DNA of 64,000 nucleotides from positions 2,728,001 to 2,792,000 of the forward strand of contig OZ245996.1 in the NCBI GenBank assembly GCA_965230205.1, read 5' to 3'. Below the pieces are notes generated by a model. It did not search any database, was not told where the DNA came from, and was given only the letters and a program-made list of their open reading frames with translations. A program made the translations under genes and the position numbers. This document shows positions 8,402 to 17,647 of this stretch, one piece after another. Source of the stretch: CANLBN01 sp965230205. Its GTDB lineage: Bacteria; Pseudomonadota; Gammaproteobacteria; Pseudomonadales; Cellvibrionaceae. Positions within the stretch are counted from its first letter, which is position 1, and each line of letters starts with the position of its first letter.

Positions 8402-11182
8402 TTAGACGGCAACGGCAATGGTAGTTCCAGCTTGTTGATCAATTAATCGCTTAATTTCGGGAATACAGGAGCCGCAGCCTGTCCCTGCTTCTGTTTTAGC
8501 ACTAATGCTCTCGATGCTGCAGCAACCTTCTTGGATCGCATCGGTTATCGTGAACTCACCCACTTGTTTACATGCACAAACCTGTTTACCCGTAAGTAAT
8601 GAGTTAGCTGCAATACCACTGAGAATAGAGCGTTGGATATCAGTGCTCAATTCGCAACTCAAAAGCCCATCCAGCCAGGCGTAGTCACTTTGTTGTATTT
8701 TAGGAGCTACTATATAGGCTGTAATCAATTCTCCATTGAGAATACTGGCTGAACGATAGTGCCCAGTATGTGAGTTATTAAAGCTCATATGATTACTACT
8801 GCTGGTGGACAGCCCATTGAGCTCTTCTAGTTGCTGTGGAATAGTCGAGTTGTCCTTAAATTCAGAGGTAAGCTCAGAGGATGGCTCTATAGCAATATAA
8901 TACAGGTAACCCCCAGCTATTTTGCGTTTTACCCAATAATCAAATTGAGGGTTCTGGAGCTGGGTACGGCTAATAACAATAGCTTCACTACTGTAATGCC
9001 AGCGCTTAATGGCAACGGGCGTATATTTTAGTTCTGGTTGACCGGAAATCGGGTCAACATCCGGGCTGATAGTAGGGCATATGCGACCTTGACTCGAATC
9101 TACCTGAGTCCAGTGTATAGGCATAAAAATCTGACCAGGGTTAACCTCTGAGGATACGACTACCCGGGCCTTAGCTGTTCCCCACTGGCTATTTAATTCA
9201 GCGATATTGCCTTCATTTAACTGAAAGCAGAGCGCATCTTGCGGATTAATCTGTATATAGGGCTCAGGTTTATGGGCTCTTAAATGAGGGACGAGCCCAG
9301 TACGGGTCATTGTGTGCCACTGGTCTCTAATGCGTCCTGAATTCAATACAATCGGAAAATGTTGACTGACTTGAGTCATCGGGGCGCGATAATTGACAGA
9401 GACGATATTGGCTCTTCCAGTTTGCGTGTAGAACTCGCCCTCTGCAAAGAAACGCTTTTGGCGTATTGTTGAGTCAGCTGAATCAATAGTGTCCATTGGC
9501 CATTGTTGTGGTGGCAAATGATCATATTCGTTATCGCTTAAGTGCTGTAAGGGGCTAATATCCAGATCTCGCTTATGTTCAAGTTTGCTGTTACGAAAAC
9601 CTGTCATAGCAGCATATTCACGAAAGATGTCACTGGCTGACGTAAAATTGAATCCTGAATAACCCATACGTAATGCGACTTGGGACATAATCCACCAGTC
9701 AGGCTTGGCATTATTATCGGTGGTAATCAATTGACGTTGGCGAGATATACGGCGTTCAGAATTTGTGACTGTGCCGGATTTCTCTGCCCAGCCCATGGCA
9801 GGTAAAAGGACATTTGCACAACGTGTAGTGTCCGTATCGGCGATACAGTCGGAGACGACAACTAGTGGACATTTTTCCAATGCACGTTTAATTTTTTCAG
9901 AATCAGGCATACTGACGATTGGATTAGTCGCCATTATCCATACCGCTTTAATTTTTCCACTGGCTACAGCATCGAATAACTCTACAGCTTTTAACCCTGG
10001 CTTTTTGGTAAGTTGATCGGTGTTCCAAAAGTCACTCACGACCTGCCAGTCATCATCATTAAAATCCATATGAGCAGCTAAGGTATTAGCTAACCCCCCA
10101 ACCTCTCGACCTCCCATGGCATTGGGTTGTCCTGTAATGGAAAAGGGGCCGCTGCCTTCTTTGCCAATACGTCCAGTAGCAAGGTGGCAGTTGATAATAC
10201 TGTTTACTTTATCTGTTCCAGCTGTTGATTGGTTAACCCCCTGAGAGTAAACACTCAATACCTTGTCATTTTCGGCAAACCATCGGTAGAAACGTTCAAG
10301 GGTTGCGATTGGGACGCCAGTTACCGTTGATATTTTTACAAGGTCAACGCCAGATTCTCCAGTGTCTTCTTTGGCTGCCATTAACGCTTTGGAAAAACCC
10401 TGGGTGTGGTTCTCTATATAGTTATGACTGAGGTAATTGTTGTCAGCTAAATAAGCCAGTAAACCATTAAATAGAAGTACATCTGTGCCTGGTTGAATGG
10501 CTAGATGTAAGTCAGCAAGTTCACAGCTATCAGTTTCTCTAGGGTCAATAACGATTATTTTTAAAGAGGGCTTTGCTTTTTTAGCATCTCTTAGGCGTTG
10601 ATAAAGAACGGGGTGGCACCATGCCAAGTTTGAACCGACCAGTACCACCATGTCAGTTAATTCAAAATCTTCATAGCAATTGGGCACAGTATCACTACCA
10701 AAAGCACGTTTATGTCCTGCCACACTTGATGACATACAAAGGCGTGAATTTGTATCAATATTACCGCTGCCTATATAGCCCTTCATTAACTTATTAGCGA
10801 CATAATAATCTTCTGTCAGTAATTGTCCGGATACATAAAAAGCGACCGAGTCCTTGCCATATTTTTGTATGGTCTTTTGAAAACTATCCGATACATGCGA
10901 TAAGGCCTTTTCCCAATTAACTGTTTCCCCATTAATGGATGGTTCAAGCAAGCGCCCTTCTTGAGTGACAGTCTCACCAAGAGCCAAACCTTTAGAGCAA
11001 AGTCGACCATAGTTAGCGGGGTGAGATTTATCTCCACGTATAACAATACTGCCACTAGTATCAACCTTTGCTTCAACGCCACAACCAACACCGCAATAAG
11101 CACAGGTTGTTTTAACCCAGTTGTTATCGTGGTGGTTGTCGCCTTCGTTAGTAGAGTTATGTGTGGAATTTTCTGTAGACAA
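8402..11182 (-). CDS. nasA: assimilatory nitrate reductase, catalytic subunit
   Basis: Cytoplasmic molybdenum bis-MGD enzyme that reduces nitrate to nitrite. It has 926 residues. An N-terminal [4Fe-4S] motif starts at Cys27 (CAYCGVGC) and completes with LCSKG. The DMSO-reductase-family body includes the substrate and cofactor region QPNAMGGREVGG. A C-terminal BFD-like [2Fe-2S] domain shows VCACKQVG, then GCGSC. The added [2Fe-2S] domain is typical of NasA-type enzymes. The start is a TTG without a good ribosome site, so the N terminus is uncertain by some residues. It is divergent from nirBD and upstream of moaA. Confidence 0.95.
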   Translation of the reverse strand: MSTENSTHNSTNEGDNHHDNNWVKTTCAYCGVGCGVEAKVDTSGSIVIRGDKSHPANYGRLCSKGLALGETVTQEGRLLEPSINGETVNWEKALSHVSDSFQKTIQKYGKDSVAFYVSGQLLTEDYYVANKLMKGYIGSGNIDTNSRLCMSSSVAGHKRAFGSDTVPNCYEDFELTDMVVLVGSNLAWCHPVLYQRLRDAKKAKPSLKIIVIDPRETDSCELADLHLAIQPGTDVLLFNGLLAYLADNNYLSHNYIENHTQGFSKALMAAKEDTGESGVDLVKISTVTGVPIATLERFYRWFAENDKVLSVYSQGVNQSTAGTDKVNSIINCHLATGRIGKEGSGPFSITGQPNAMGGREVGGLANTLAAHMDFNDDDWQVVSDFWNTDQLTKKPGLKAVELFDAVASGKIKAVWIMATNPIVSMPDSEKIKRALEKCPLVVVSDCIADTDTTRCANVLLPAMGWAEKSGTVTNSERRISRQRQLITTDNNAKPDWWIMSQVALRMGYSGFNFTSASDIFREYAAMTGFRNSKLEHKRDLDISPLQHLSDNEYDHLPPQQWPMDTIDSADSTIRQKRFFAEGEFYTQTGRANIVSVNYRAPMTQVSQHFPIVLNSGRIRDQWHTMTRTGLVPHLRAHKPEPYIQINPQDALCFQLNEGNIAELNSQWGTAKARVVVSSEVNPGQIFMPIHWTQVDSSQGRICPTISPDVDPISGQPELKYTPVAIKRWHYSSEAIVISRTQLQNPQFDYWVKRKIAGGYLYYIAIEPSSELTSEFKDNSTIPQQLEELNGLSTSSSNHMSFNNSHTGHYRSASILNGELITAYIVAPKIQQSDYAWLDGLLSCELSTDIQRSILSGIAANSLLTGKQVCACKQVGEFTITDAIQEGCCSIESISAKTEAGTGCGSCIPEIKRLIDQQAGTTIAVAV

Positions 11183-11260
11183 AATTTACTGAGCCTGTAT
11201 GTAAGTAAGTGTTCAAATTAGGGCGCTATTTTCTTTACACGCTATTAGTCTTTGTAGATT

Positions 11261-11278
11261 AGCAATATCCAAACCAAG
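11261..11278 (-). promoter_or_regulatory. sigma-54-type promoter for nasA-moaA
   Basis: On the minus strand the sequence reads TTGG, ten bases, then GCT, the exact -24/-12 spacing of RpoN promoters, with TT before the GC. The central -24 bases deviate from CACG. A start near 11251 would give a leader of about 70 bases before nasA, close to that of the facing nirB element. Confidence 0.6.
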
Positions 11279-11327
11279 TTTATCAATTATTATAACTAAC
11301 TGATAAATATAGGTTTTTATTTAATAT

Positions 11328-11347
11328 TGTTGCATGGTTATGCAACA
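11328..11347. promoter_or_regulatory. 20-bp perfect dyad in the nasA-nirB spacer
   Basis: TGTTGCAT and ATGCAACA flank a GGTT spacer, giving an 8-bp perfect palindrome 50 bp upstream of the nasA -24 element. Position and symmetry suggest a dimeric regulator site. It does not have the 17-bp NtrC geometry. Confidence 0.5.
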
Positions 11348-11442
11348 AAAGCATTTTTTTGGTGCGTCGATATTTTTTTTGCCTCAAAAAAATGCCTAAA
11401 ATTTATATATTTTTTCATAATTGAAAATCACCCGCTTTTTTT

Positions 11443-11459
11443 TGCACTTAAATGATGCA
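11443..11459 (+). promoter_or_regulatory. NtrC-like binding site
   Basis: TGCACTTAAATGATGCA fits the enteric NtrC consensus TGCACYNNNNTGGTGCA with one mismatch and the right 17-bp length. Its centre is about 140 bp upstream of the predicted nirB start, a normal enhancer distance for a sigma-54 promoter. Confidence 0.65.
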
Positions 11460-11565
11460 TTTTTCTCATTTATGAAATCTTTTTCAATACCCTTTTATTT
11501 TTTATATGTTTTAACTTTTTGATTTTAAAAGTTTTTTTAGAATTTTTATATTTTTGAAAAAATCT

Positions 11566-11583
11566 ATGGCATTCAACTTGCTA
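11566..11583 (+). promoter_or_regulatory. sigma-54-type promoter for nirBD
   Basis: ATGGCATTCAACTTGCTA has GG and GC ten bases apart and matches YTGGCA...TTGCW closely. The predicted start near 11593 gives a leader of about 73 bases to the nirB ATG at 11666. Confidence 0.72.
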
Positions 11584-11665
11584 AAGCATGCAGCGTAAAT
11601 TAATAAACATGATCGGAGTTTGTGTCGTCTAAGCACAAAAATGATTGAGGGGTAGAGGAATCACT

Positions 11666-14200
11666 ATGAGTAAACAACGTATCGTTGTTGTTGGTAATGG
11701 TATGGTTGGTCACCACTATGTGGAGACTTTAGCAAATACTAATCTGGATATTGAAATAACCGTGATTGGTGGCGAGCCACGTCCAGCCTATGACCGTGTT
11801 CATCTTTCCGAAGTATTTGACGGTAAAAACCCTGAAGACTTAGCGATGACAACGCGGGAGCATTATAAAGAGTTAAATGTCTCTGCTCATTTTGGTGATT
11901 TTGTTGCAAAGATTGACCGAGATAATAAGTGTGTCCTTACCGAAGGTGGTCGACGCTTTGAATACGACAAGCTTATTTTAGCAACAGGTTCTTATCCTTT
12001 TGTGCCGCCAATTCCTGGTGGTGACCAAAAACATTGTCTGACTTATCGCACTATCGATGATCTCGGTGAAATTAAAGCCTCAGCTAGAGGAATGAAAAAA
12101 GGTGTTGTTGTTGGTGGTGGTTTACTCGGTCTTGAATGTGCTAATGCACTTAAAAATTTGGGTTTAGAAGCCCATGTTGTCGAATTTGCTCCCGGTTTAA
12201 TGGGCGTTCAACTGGATGAAGGCGGCAGTAAAATGCTGCGCCGTAAAGTTGAAGGTTTAGGTGTACATGTTCATACCGGTAAAGCGACACAAGTGATTAA
12301 AGAGGGGGATGAACATCGCTTACGCATGGAGTTTGCTGATGAGACCCACCTTGAAACCGATATGATTGTTTTCTCTGCTGGGATTCGCCCCTACGATCAG
12401 TTAGGTCGTGATGCCGGGTTACAGGTCGGTGATCGCGGCGGTATTGTAATTGATTACCATTGTCGTACCAGTGATTCAGATATCTATGCCATTGGTGAGT
12501 GTGCTTCACTCGGTAACTTTATTTATGGCTTAGTTGCGCCTGGTTACCGTATGGCAGAAGCAGCAGTCTCACAGCTTACAGAAGATAAAATATCATTTTC
12601 TGGCGCTGACATGAGTACAAAACTAAAACTACTTGGTGTCGATGTGGGTAGTATTGGGGATGCTCATGGTCGCACAGAAGGTGCTCAACGCTATTCTTAT
12701 TGTGATGAAAATGCTGAAGTCTATAAAAGCATTATTGTGTCGCAAGATAATAAAAAATTACTCGGTGCTGTATTGGTTGGTGATGCGAGTGAATACGATA
12801 CATTACTGCAATATATGCTCAATGAAATCGAGTTACCTGAAGCGCCAGAGGCTTTCATCTTACCTTCAGTGGATGGAAGTGAATCTATAGGCTTAGGGGC
12901 GGATGCCTTACCGGATACTGCCACAGTATGCTCATGTTATGCGGTGACTAAAGGTGATTTATGTAACGCTGTACAAAATGGTGCAACCAATATGGCAGCC
13001 ATAAAAGAGGTTACCAGTGCATCAACAGGTTGTGGTGGTTGTGCTGCCTTAACCAAGCAAGTTCTAGACAGTGAATTAGTAAAGCTGGGTGTTGAAGTTA
13101 ACAATGATATCTGTGAGCACTTCCCGTATACCCGTGTCGAGTTGGCAGATATTATTCGTGTTAAAAAAATAAAAACCTTTGACGAGTTACTGGATAGTCA
13201 TGGTAAAGGCCATGGGTGTGAAATTTGTAAGCCTGCTATTGGTTCGATTCTAGCCTCTTATTGGAATGAATATGTCCTAAAAGATGAACATATTAGTTTG
13301 CAGGATACGAACGATGTTTTTCTTGGCAATATGCAAAAAGATGGGACTTATTCGATTGTTCCTCGTGTTCAAGGCGGAGAAATTACGCCAGATAAGTTAA
13401 TCGTACTTGGTGAAGTTGCTAAAAAATTCGATCTATATACCAAAATTACGGGTGGTCAACGAATTGATTTATTTGGTGCGCAATTACATGAGTTGCCCGC
13501 TATCTGGCGCACACTAATCGATGCAGGTTTTGAAACGGGACATGCTTACGGTAAGTCACTGCGCACCGTTAAATCTTGTGTAGGTAGCACCTGGTGTCGT
13601 TATGGTGTTGATGACAGTGTCGGTTTGGCGATTAATTTAGAAGATCGCTACAAAGGTGTACGCACACCCCATAAAGTTAAGTTTGGTGTGTCAGGTTGTA
13701 CCCGTGAATGTGCCGAAGCTCAGAGTAAGGATTTTGGTATTATCGCCACGGAAACCGGTTGGAATTTGTATGTGTGTGGTAACGGTGGTATGCGTCCACG
13801 TCATGCTGATTTATTTGCAACGGACCTTGATAAGAAAACATTAGTCCAATATATCGATCGCGTAATGATGTTTTATATCCGCACAGCAGATCGTTTGCAA
13901 CGGACTTCTGTCTGGTTGGAAAATCTTGAAGGTGGCTTGGATTATCTGAAAGAAGTGGTTATTGATGACAAGCTGAATATTGCTGCAGAGCTTGAATCTG
14001 AAATGGCTTTAAACATCGAAAATTACCAGTGTGAATGGAAAACAACCATTAATAATGAAGAGCGCTTAAAGCGTTTCCAGCATTATATTAACTCAGAAGC
14101 AACAGATGATAATTTGGCTTATGTTGTTGAGCGTGAACAGCGTCGTCCAGCATTTGAGGATGAAAAACAAAAAGCCGAAGTAATCAAATTAGTTGGCTAA
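11666..14200 (+). CDS. nirB: nitrite reductase (NADH), large subunit
   Basis: Cytoplasmic siroheme enzyme that reduces nitrite to ammonium. About 844 residues from the ATG at 11666, which has GAGGA six bases upstream; a TTG at 11645 would add seven residues and is less likely. Order of domains: FAD/NAD(P)H oxidoreductase (VVGNGMVGHH, later GGGLLGLECA), a BFD-like [2Fe-2S] region (VCSCYAVTKG, GCGGC), a second cysteine pair in GHGCEIC, then the nitrite reductase domains with cluster and siroheme cysteines in SCVGSTWC and GVSGCTREC. It is followed by nirD. Confidence 0.96.
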   Translation: MSKQRIVVVGNGMVGHHYVETLANTNLDIEITVIGGEPRPAYDRVHLSEVFDGKNPEDLAMTTREHYKELNVSAHFGDFVAKIDRDNKCVLTEGGRRFEYDKLILATGSYPFVPPIPGGDQKHCLTYRTIDDLGEIKASARGMKKGVVVGGGLLGLECANALKNLGLEAHVVEFAPGLMGVQLDEGGSKMLRRKVEGLGVHVHTGKATQVIKEGDEHRLRMEFADETHLETDMIVFSAGIRPYDQLGRDAGLQVGDRGGIVIDYHCRTSDSDIYAIGECASLGNFIYGLVAPGYRMAEAAVSQLTEDKISFSGADMSTKLKLLGVDVGSIGDAHGRTEGAQRYSYCDENAEVYKSIIVSQDNKKLLGAVLVGDASEYDTLLQYMLNEIELPEAPEAFILPSVDGSESIGLGADALPDTATVCSCYAVTKGDLCNAVQNGATNMAAIKEVTSASTGCGGCAALTKQVLDSELVKLGVEVNNDICEHFPYTRVELADIIRVKKIKTFDELLDSHGKGHGCEICKPAIGSILASYWNEYVLKDEHISLQDTNDVFLGNMQKDGTYSIVPRVQGGEITPDKLIVLGEVAKKFDLYTKITGGQRIDLFGAQLHELPAIWRTLIDAGFETGHAYGKSLRTVKSCVGSTWCRYGVDDSVGLAINLEDRYKGVRTPHKVKFGVSGCTRECAEAQSKDFGIIATETGWNLYVCGNGGMRPRHADLFATDLDKKTLVQYIDRVMMFYIRTADRLQRTSVWLENLEGGLDYLKEVVIDDKLNIAAELESEMALNIENYQCEWKTTINNEERLKRFQHYINSEATDDNLAYVVEREQRRPAFEDEKQKAEVIKLVG

Positions 14201-14234
14201 TATTGAATGTTATGAAAAGAAACAAAGAGAAATA

Positions 14235-14567
14235 ATGATGAATGATTGGATTACTGTTTGTGATGAAGCAGATTTAGTGGCTGGTACAGGTGTCTGTGCT
14301 TTGCTGAATAAAGAACAAGTTGCCATTTTTAAAATACGTAAGAGTAATACTTTGTATGCCATTTCTAACTACGACCCTTTTGGCAAGGCAAATGTATTAT
14401 CTCGTGGTATCACTGGTTCAATTGGTGATGACATTGTGGTTGCTTCTCCTTTGTATAAACAACATTTTAATCTGGAGTCTGGTGTTTGTCTTGAAGATGA
14501 AAACGCTTCGGTAAAAACATTTCCTGTGCGTGTCGCTAATGGAAAAGTACAACTTCAAGCTGCTTAA
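14235..14567 (+). CDS. nirD: nitrite reductase (NADH), small subunit
   Basis: Rieske-like small subunit of the NirBD complex. The frame is open from a TTG at 14193, but the ATG at 14235 (or 14238) follows AGAG and gives about 110 residues, the normal NirD size (E. coli 108), so that start is used. The fold-typical VAIFKIR and NYDPFGKANVLSRG segments are present. As in other NirD proteins, the Rieske cluster ligands are not evident. It lies 34 bp after nirB and is followed by a strong terminator. Confidence 0.93.
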   Translation: MMNDWITVCDEADLVAGTGVCALLNKEQVAIFKIRKSNTLYAISNYDPFGKANVLSRGITGSIGDDIVVASPLYKQHFNLESGVCLEDENASVKTFPVRVANGKVQLQAA

Positions 14568-14598
14568 TAGTGAGTGTTTCTTAGCTCATTAACTCTTT

Positions 14599-14666
14599 TG
14601 TAGGCTATTGCCTACAGCCCTTAGTGTTCTCTGCACTATTTGGGGTGGCTTTGCCACCCCCTTTTT
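14599..14666 (+). terminator. nirBD terminator with an upstream hairpin
   Basis: GGGGTGGC at 14642-14649 pairs with GCCACCCC at 14653-14660 over a TTT loop, followed by five T at 14662-14666. This is a clear rho-independent terminator. A smaller 7-bp hairpin (TGTAGGC/GCCTACA) precedes it at 14599-14616. On the other strand it lies downstream of the convergent hydroxylase gene. Confidence 0.85.
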
Positions 14667-14697
14667 ATTTTGGGTCTCACCATTTTCAGCCTTTTTC

Positions 14698-15873
14698 CTA
14701 ATGTACTGTTAATTGCCGGGTTATTGATTGCTTCAATGGAGGGAAACGGTTACTGAAGTGCAATAGTCCTTTCCTTAATAGCTTGGCTGGTAGGAAGTCA
14801 TTGGTATAAAGTTTAACAATCGCATTAGTGCCTATATAGATTGGTTTACTCGCAAGCCGATGCTTGTGTTGATATTTTCTTAACAACTTCTCCGAGCCAA
14901 TATCCTGATGTTGATTCAGCGCTGTTAGTATCAATGAACTTAACGTTTGTTGTCCTTGTAAGCCTAAATTAAACCCATGAGCGGTGACGGGGTGCATTCC
15001 TACCGCTGCATCACCTAGCAGCGCAAATCGAGTGCTGACAAACTGGTTAGCGTAGACGGCGACTAACGGGTAAGAGTAGCGGTCACTGATCAATTCCATA
15101 TTGCCAAAACGATTATTCAAATGATCTTGAATAAAGTGCTGGTATGCCTCTTTACTCACAGACAATAGTTGACTGGCAAAGTTAGCTGGTACTGTGACTA
15201 CTATTGAAGATTGATTACCTGTTAGGGGCAACACTGCCAGGGTACGGCCATACTGAAAACATTCGTAGGCTGTATGATGGTGTGATAATGAGTGCTTCAT
15301 GCGACATACAATGATAGTGCGGCCAAAATCCTGCATGGAGGCTGATATTCCCATAGCACGTCGTGTTGTTGAAAAGCGGCTGTCAGCAGCAACAGCTAAA
15401 TCTGCTGGCCGTACTTCTCCGTTGTCTAATGTCACTGATGCACTGGTTTGATCGGCGTGGACCTCTGCCACAGTGGTGTCAGTGATTAAGTTAACATTCT
15501 TCTGTTGTTGTACTTTCTCATACAAGGCTTGGCGAATTAAATAGTTAGGCACAAGGTAACCCAGCGCATCAACAGAATGTTTGGATTGCTGATAGTCAAA
15601 GTGTAATGAATAGGACGAGTTGCCATCTAATACCTTTGCTTCTTTGATTAGAGATATGTGATTGTTATCGATATGATTCCATATGCCTAACTCAGATAAT
15701 ACTGACTTAGAAAAATGAGTTAGTGCAATATCTCTTCCATCTGGTTTCGGTTTGGCTAGTGATTCTTTATTTGACTTTTCTATGATAGTGATTTGAAGGT
15801 TGGCGTTCTTTAGCGAAAGTGCAAAGCTCAGGCTGGCAGGGCCTGCTCCTATAATAATAAGATTCTTTTTCAA
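14698..15873 (-). CDS. FAD-dependent hydroxylase, UbiH/UbiF/UbiM family
   Basis: A 391-residue flavoprotein monooxygenase of the ubiquinone-hydroxylase group. Seen: the dinucleotide fold IIGAGPASLSFA at the N terminus, the family motif DGRDIALT with LGIW, and the second FAD motif GDAAVGMHPVTAHGFNLGL. The last motif recalls proteins annotated as UbiM (5-demethoxyubiquinol 5-hydroxylase), but that is from memory and the ring position is unproven. The start is a TTG preceded by AGG. It lies 38 bp behind hemN on the same strand and so may share its anaerobic promoter, which is odd for an oxygen-using enzyme. Confidence 0.8.
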   Translation of the reverse strand: MKKNLIIIGAGPASLSFALSLKNANLQITIIEKSNKESLAKPKPDGRDIALTHFSKSVLSELGIWNHIDNNHISLIKEAKVLDGNSSYSLHFDYQQSKHSVDALGYLVPNYLIRQALYEKVQQQKNVNLITDTTVAEVHADQTSASVTLDNGEVRPADLAVAADSRFSTTRRAMGISASMQDFGRTIIVCRMKHSLSHHHTAYECFQYGRTLAVLPLTGNQSSIVVTVPANFASQLLSVSKEAYQHFIQDHLNNRFGNMELISDRYSYPLVAVYANQFVSTRFALLGDAAVGMHPVTAHGFNLGLQGQQTLSSLILTALNQHQDIGSEKLLRKYQHKHRLASKPIYIGTNAIVKLYTNDFLPAKLLRKGLLHFSNRFPPLKQSITRQLTVH

Positions 15874-15911
15874 TGTTTTGACCTGACTATTATTGTAAAC
15901 AATGTGAATGC

Positions 15912-17303
15912 CTATAAAACTTTAGAAAATTTTATAAGGTTTTTATCGGTTGATAACTTCTTTGACAGATAAGTATCGAAGACCATTGCGATATTGCGTA
16001 ATAGCAGACGCCCCTTTTCTGTAATTTTAAGCTCTTCTGGTGTGATAGTTAATAATCCATCTTTAATCATGGGAGCAAGCTTCTCTATCTCATTTTTAAA
16101 GTAGCCTTCAAAAATAATGCAATGTGTTCGATTAAATGCGTTGATGTCTAATGCTTGGCTACACATAATATGTTGAATAACAGCGGCTCTTATTTTATCG
16201 TCAATAGAAAGGGCACAGCCTTTTTCTATTGCTAATCTCTTCTGCTGTATATGGTCTTGATATTCACTTAATTTTTTATAATTTTGACTAAAAATATCAC
16301 CAACTTTACTAATAGCACTGACTCCAAAGCCAATGATGTCGCAATCGCCATGGGTGGAGTATCCTTGGAAATTACGATGTAATGTTCCCTGCTCTAAGCT
16401 TTGGCTCAGTGGGTCATCGGGTAGAGCAAAGTGGTCCATGCCGATATGTTGATAACCAGCTGAGGTTAATGTATTAATGCTTAGTGTTAGCAGAGCCAGT
16501 TTCACTTTTGCCGAGGGAATATCTTCATCTTTAATTAATTTTTGCGATTTAATGGTTTGGGGCATATGTGCATAGTTGTAAAGTGCTATGCGATCCGGTT
16601 TGACTCTAATGATTTCTTCCAGGGTTTTAGTGAAGCTATCCAGGGTTTGTTGTGGTAAGCCATAAATCAAGTCAACAGAAAGTGATCTTGAACCTGCTGC
16701 TCGTGCAGCTTGTAGCAAATCAATTGTTTCATTTTTGTCTTGTATTCGATTAATCGCTATCTGTACATTGCGATCAAAGTCCTGGATACCAAAGCTCATC
16801 CGGTTAAATCCGATAAGAACTAATCGTTTGATGTCTGTCGTTGTTGTTGTTCGTGGGTCGATCTCAATGCCAAACTCACGTTGAGAAATTGGCGCTAAAT
16901 TAAAATGATTTTCTATCGTATCCAGTGTTTTGTGAATATCAGTAGTAGTAAAGTAAGTCGGTGTCCCACCACCTAAATGTATTTGCCTGACTTCTCGATC
17001 TTTGGCGAAGAGTTTTGCCTGTAATTCTATTTCTCTATGCAGGGTATCAAGGTAAGTATGCGCTTTACTTTTATTTTGGGTAATGACTTTATGGCAACCA
17101 CAGTAGTAACAGAGCGATTTACAAAAAGGAATATGTAAATAGAGAGACAAAGGCTTGGGTATGGGGTCTTGATTACTATCTTCTACATGCCAATGGTAGC
17201 TCTCTGAATTTACAGAGTTCCCGAACTCTTTTGCCGTGGGGTAAGAGGTATAGCGTGGCCCATTAATATTATATTTTTTCAGTAGCTTTTGATCGATTGT
17301 CAA
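15912..17303 (-). CDS. hemN: oxygen-independent coproporphyrinogen III oxidase
   Basis: Radical-SAM enzyme that decarboxylates coproporphyrinogen III to protoporphyrinogen IX without oxygen. It has 463 residues. The cluster motif is CKSLCYYCGC, the true HemN form rather than the HemW form, preceded by YLHIPFC and by YTSYPTA near the N terminus; LGGGTPTYF follows. The start is TTG, supported by AAGGA at 17312-17316, eight bases upstream; no ATG is available in frame. A perfect FNR box lies 63 bp upstream. Confidence 0.95.
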   Translation of the reverse strand: MTIDQKLLKKYNINGPRYTSYPTAKEFGNSVNSESYHWHVEDSNQDPIPKPLSLYLHIPFCKSLCYYCGCHKVITQNKSKAHTYLDTLHREIELQAKLFAKDREVRQIHLGGGTPTYFTTTDIHKTLDTIENHFNLAPISQREFGIEIDPRTTTTTDIKRLVLIGFNRMSFGIQDFDRNVQIAINRIQDKNETIDLLQAARAAGSRSLSVDLIYGLPQQTLDSFTKTLEEIIRVKPDRIALYNYAHMPQTIKSQKLIKDEDIPSAKVKLALLTLSINTLTSAGYQHIGMDHFALPDDPLSQSLEQGTLHRNFQGYSTHGDCDIIGFGVSAISKVGDIFSQNYKKLSEYQDHIQQKRLAIEKGCALSIDDKIRAAVIQHIMCSQALDINAFNRTHCIIFEGYFKNEIEKLAPMIKDGLLTITPEELKITEKGRLLLRNIAMVFDTYLSKKLSTDKNLIKFSKVL

Positions 17304-17365
17304 TTCACTAATCCTTACATTAGTACTAATCAGGGTTTATTTTGTACTTATCTATAAGAATTGCC

Positions 17366-17379
17366 TTGATTTAGATCAA
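17366..17379 (-). promoter_or_regulatory. FNR/Anr box upstream of hemN
   Basis: TTGATTTAGATCAA is a perfect match to TTGAT-N4-ATCAA. If it sits at -41.5, transcription would start near 17331, about 28 bases before the hemN TTG. This predicts induction of hemN and the gene behind it at low oxygen. Confidence 0.85.
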
Positions 17380-17570
17380 TTCAGGCTAGTTGCCTGTATT
17401 TTTTGCCCTCTGTGGGTGCCAAAGACCTTCGCAGCGTATATTTCTGTGCAAATTGTCTCTTTATTATGATCATTTTGGGGCAAATCTACCCTCTGTTTTA
17501 ACTAATATAATGCGTTTTATGAATGTGAATTACATTTTGCGCTTTATTTTGTGGCGCATTCCTGCATACA

Positions 17571-17587
17571 TGCCCATATATGGGGCA
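17571..17587 (+). promoter_or_regulatory. NtrC-like dyad upstream of the nitrate transporter
   Basis: TGCCCATATATGGGGCA is a near-perfect 17-bp dyad of the NtrC length. It differs from TGCACYNNNNTGGTGCA at three positions but keeps the TGC/GCA arms. It is centred about 96 bp upstream of the start predicted from the sigma-54 element. Confidence 0.5.
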
Positions 17588-17647
17588 ATCTTGTTCGTCA
17601 TATTCCCTCTATATAAATTTTATTATTTAAAATCAATGACTTATAAA

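Larger units (their letters stand above)
11183..11665. other. divergent nasA-nirB control region
   Basis: A 483-bp AT-rich spacer between divergent nitrate and nitrite reductase genes. It holds two outward-facing sigma-54-type elements, one good and one weak NtrC-like site (the weak one at 11350-11366), and a 20-bp dyad, each described separately. A short GTG/CAC hairpin may form in the nirB leader near 11620-11639. No small gene was seen. Confidence 0.75.

Noticed and set aside
11350..11366. Second NtrC site in the nasA-nirB spacer
   Set aside because: Only one half-site matches well; it was noted as weak and not listed separately.
11618..11640. Hairpin in the nirB leader as a NasT-type antiterminator target
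   Set aside because: The stem is short, the loop is not a clear hexaloop, there is no terminator after it and no nasT gene is in the window.
17536..17558. TGCGC/GCGCA arms upstream of the nitrate transporter as an NtrC site
   Set aside because: The arms are 21 bp end to end rather than 17, so the geometry is wrong.
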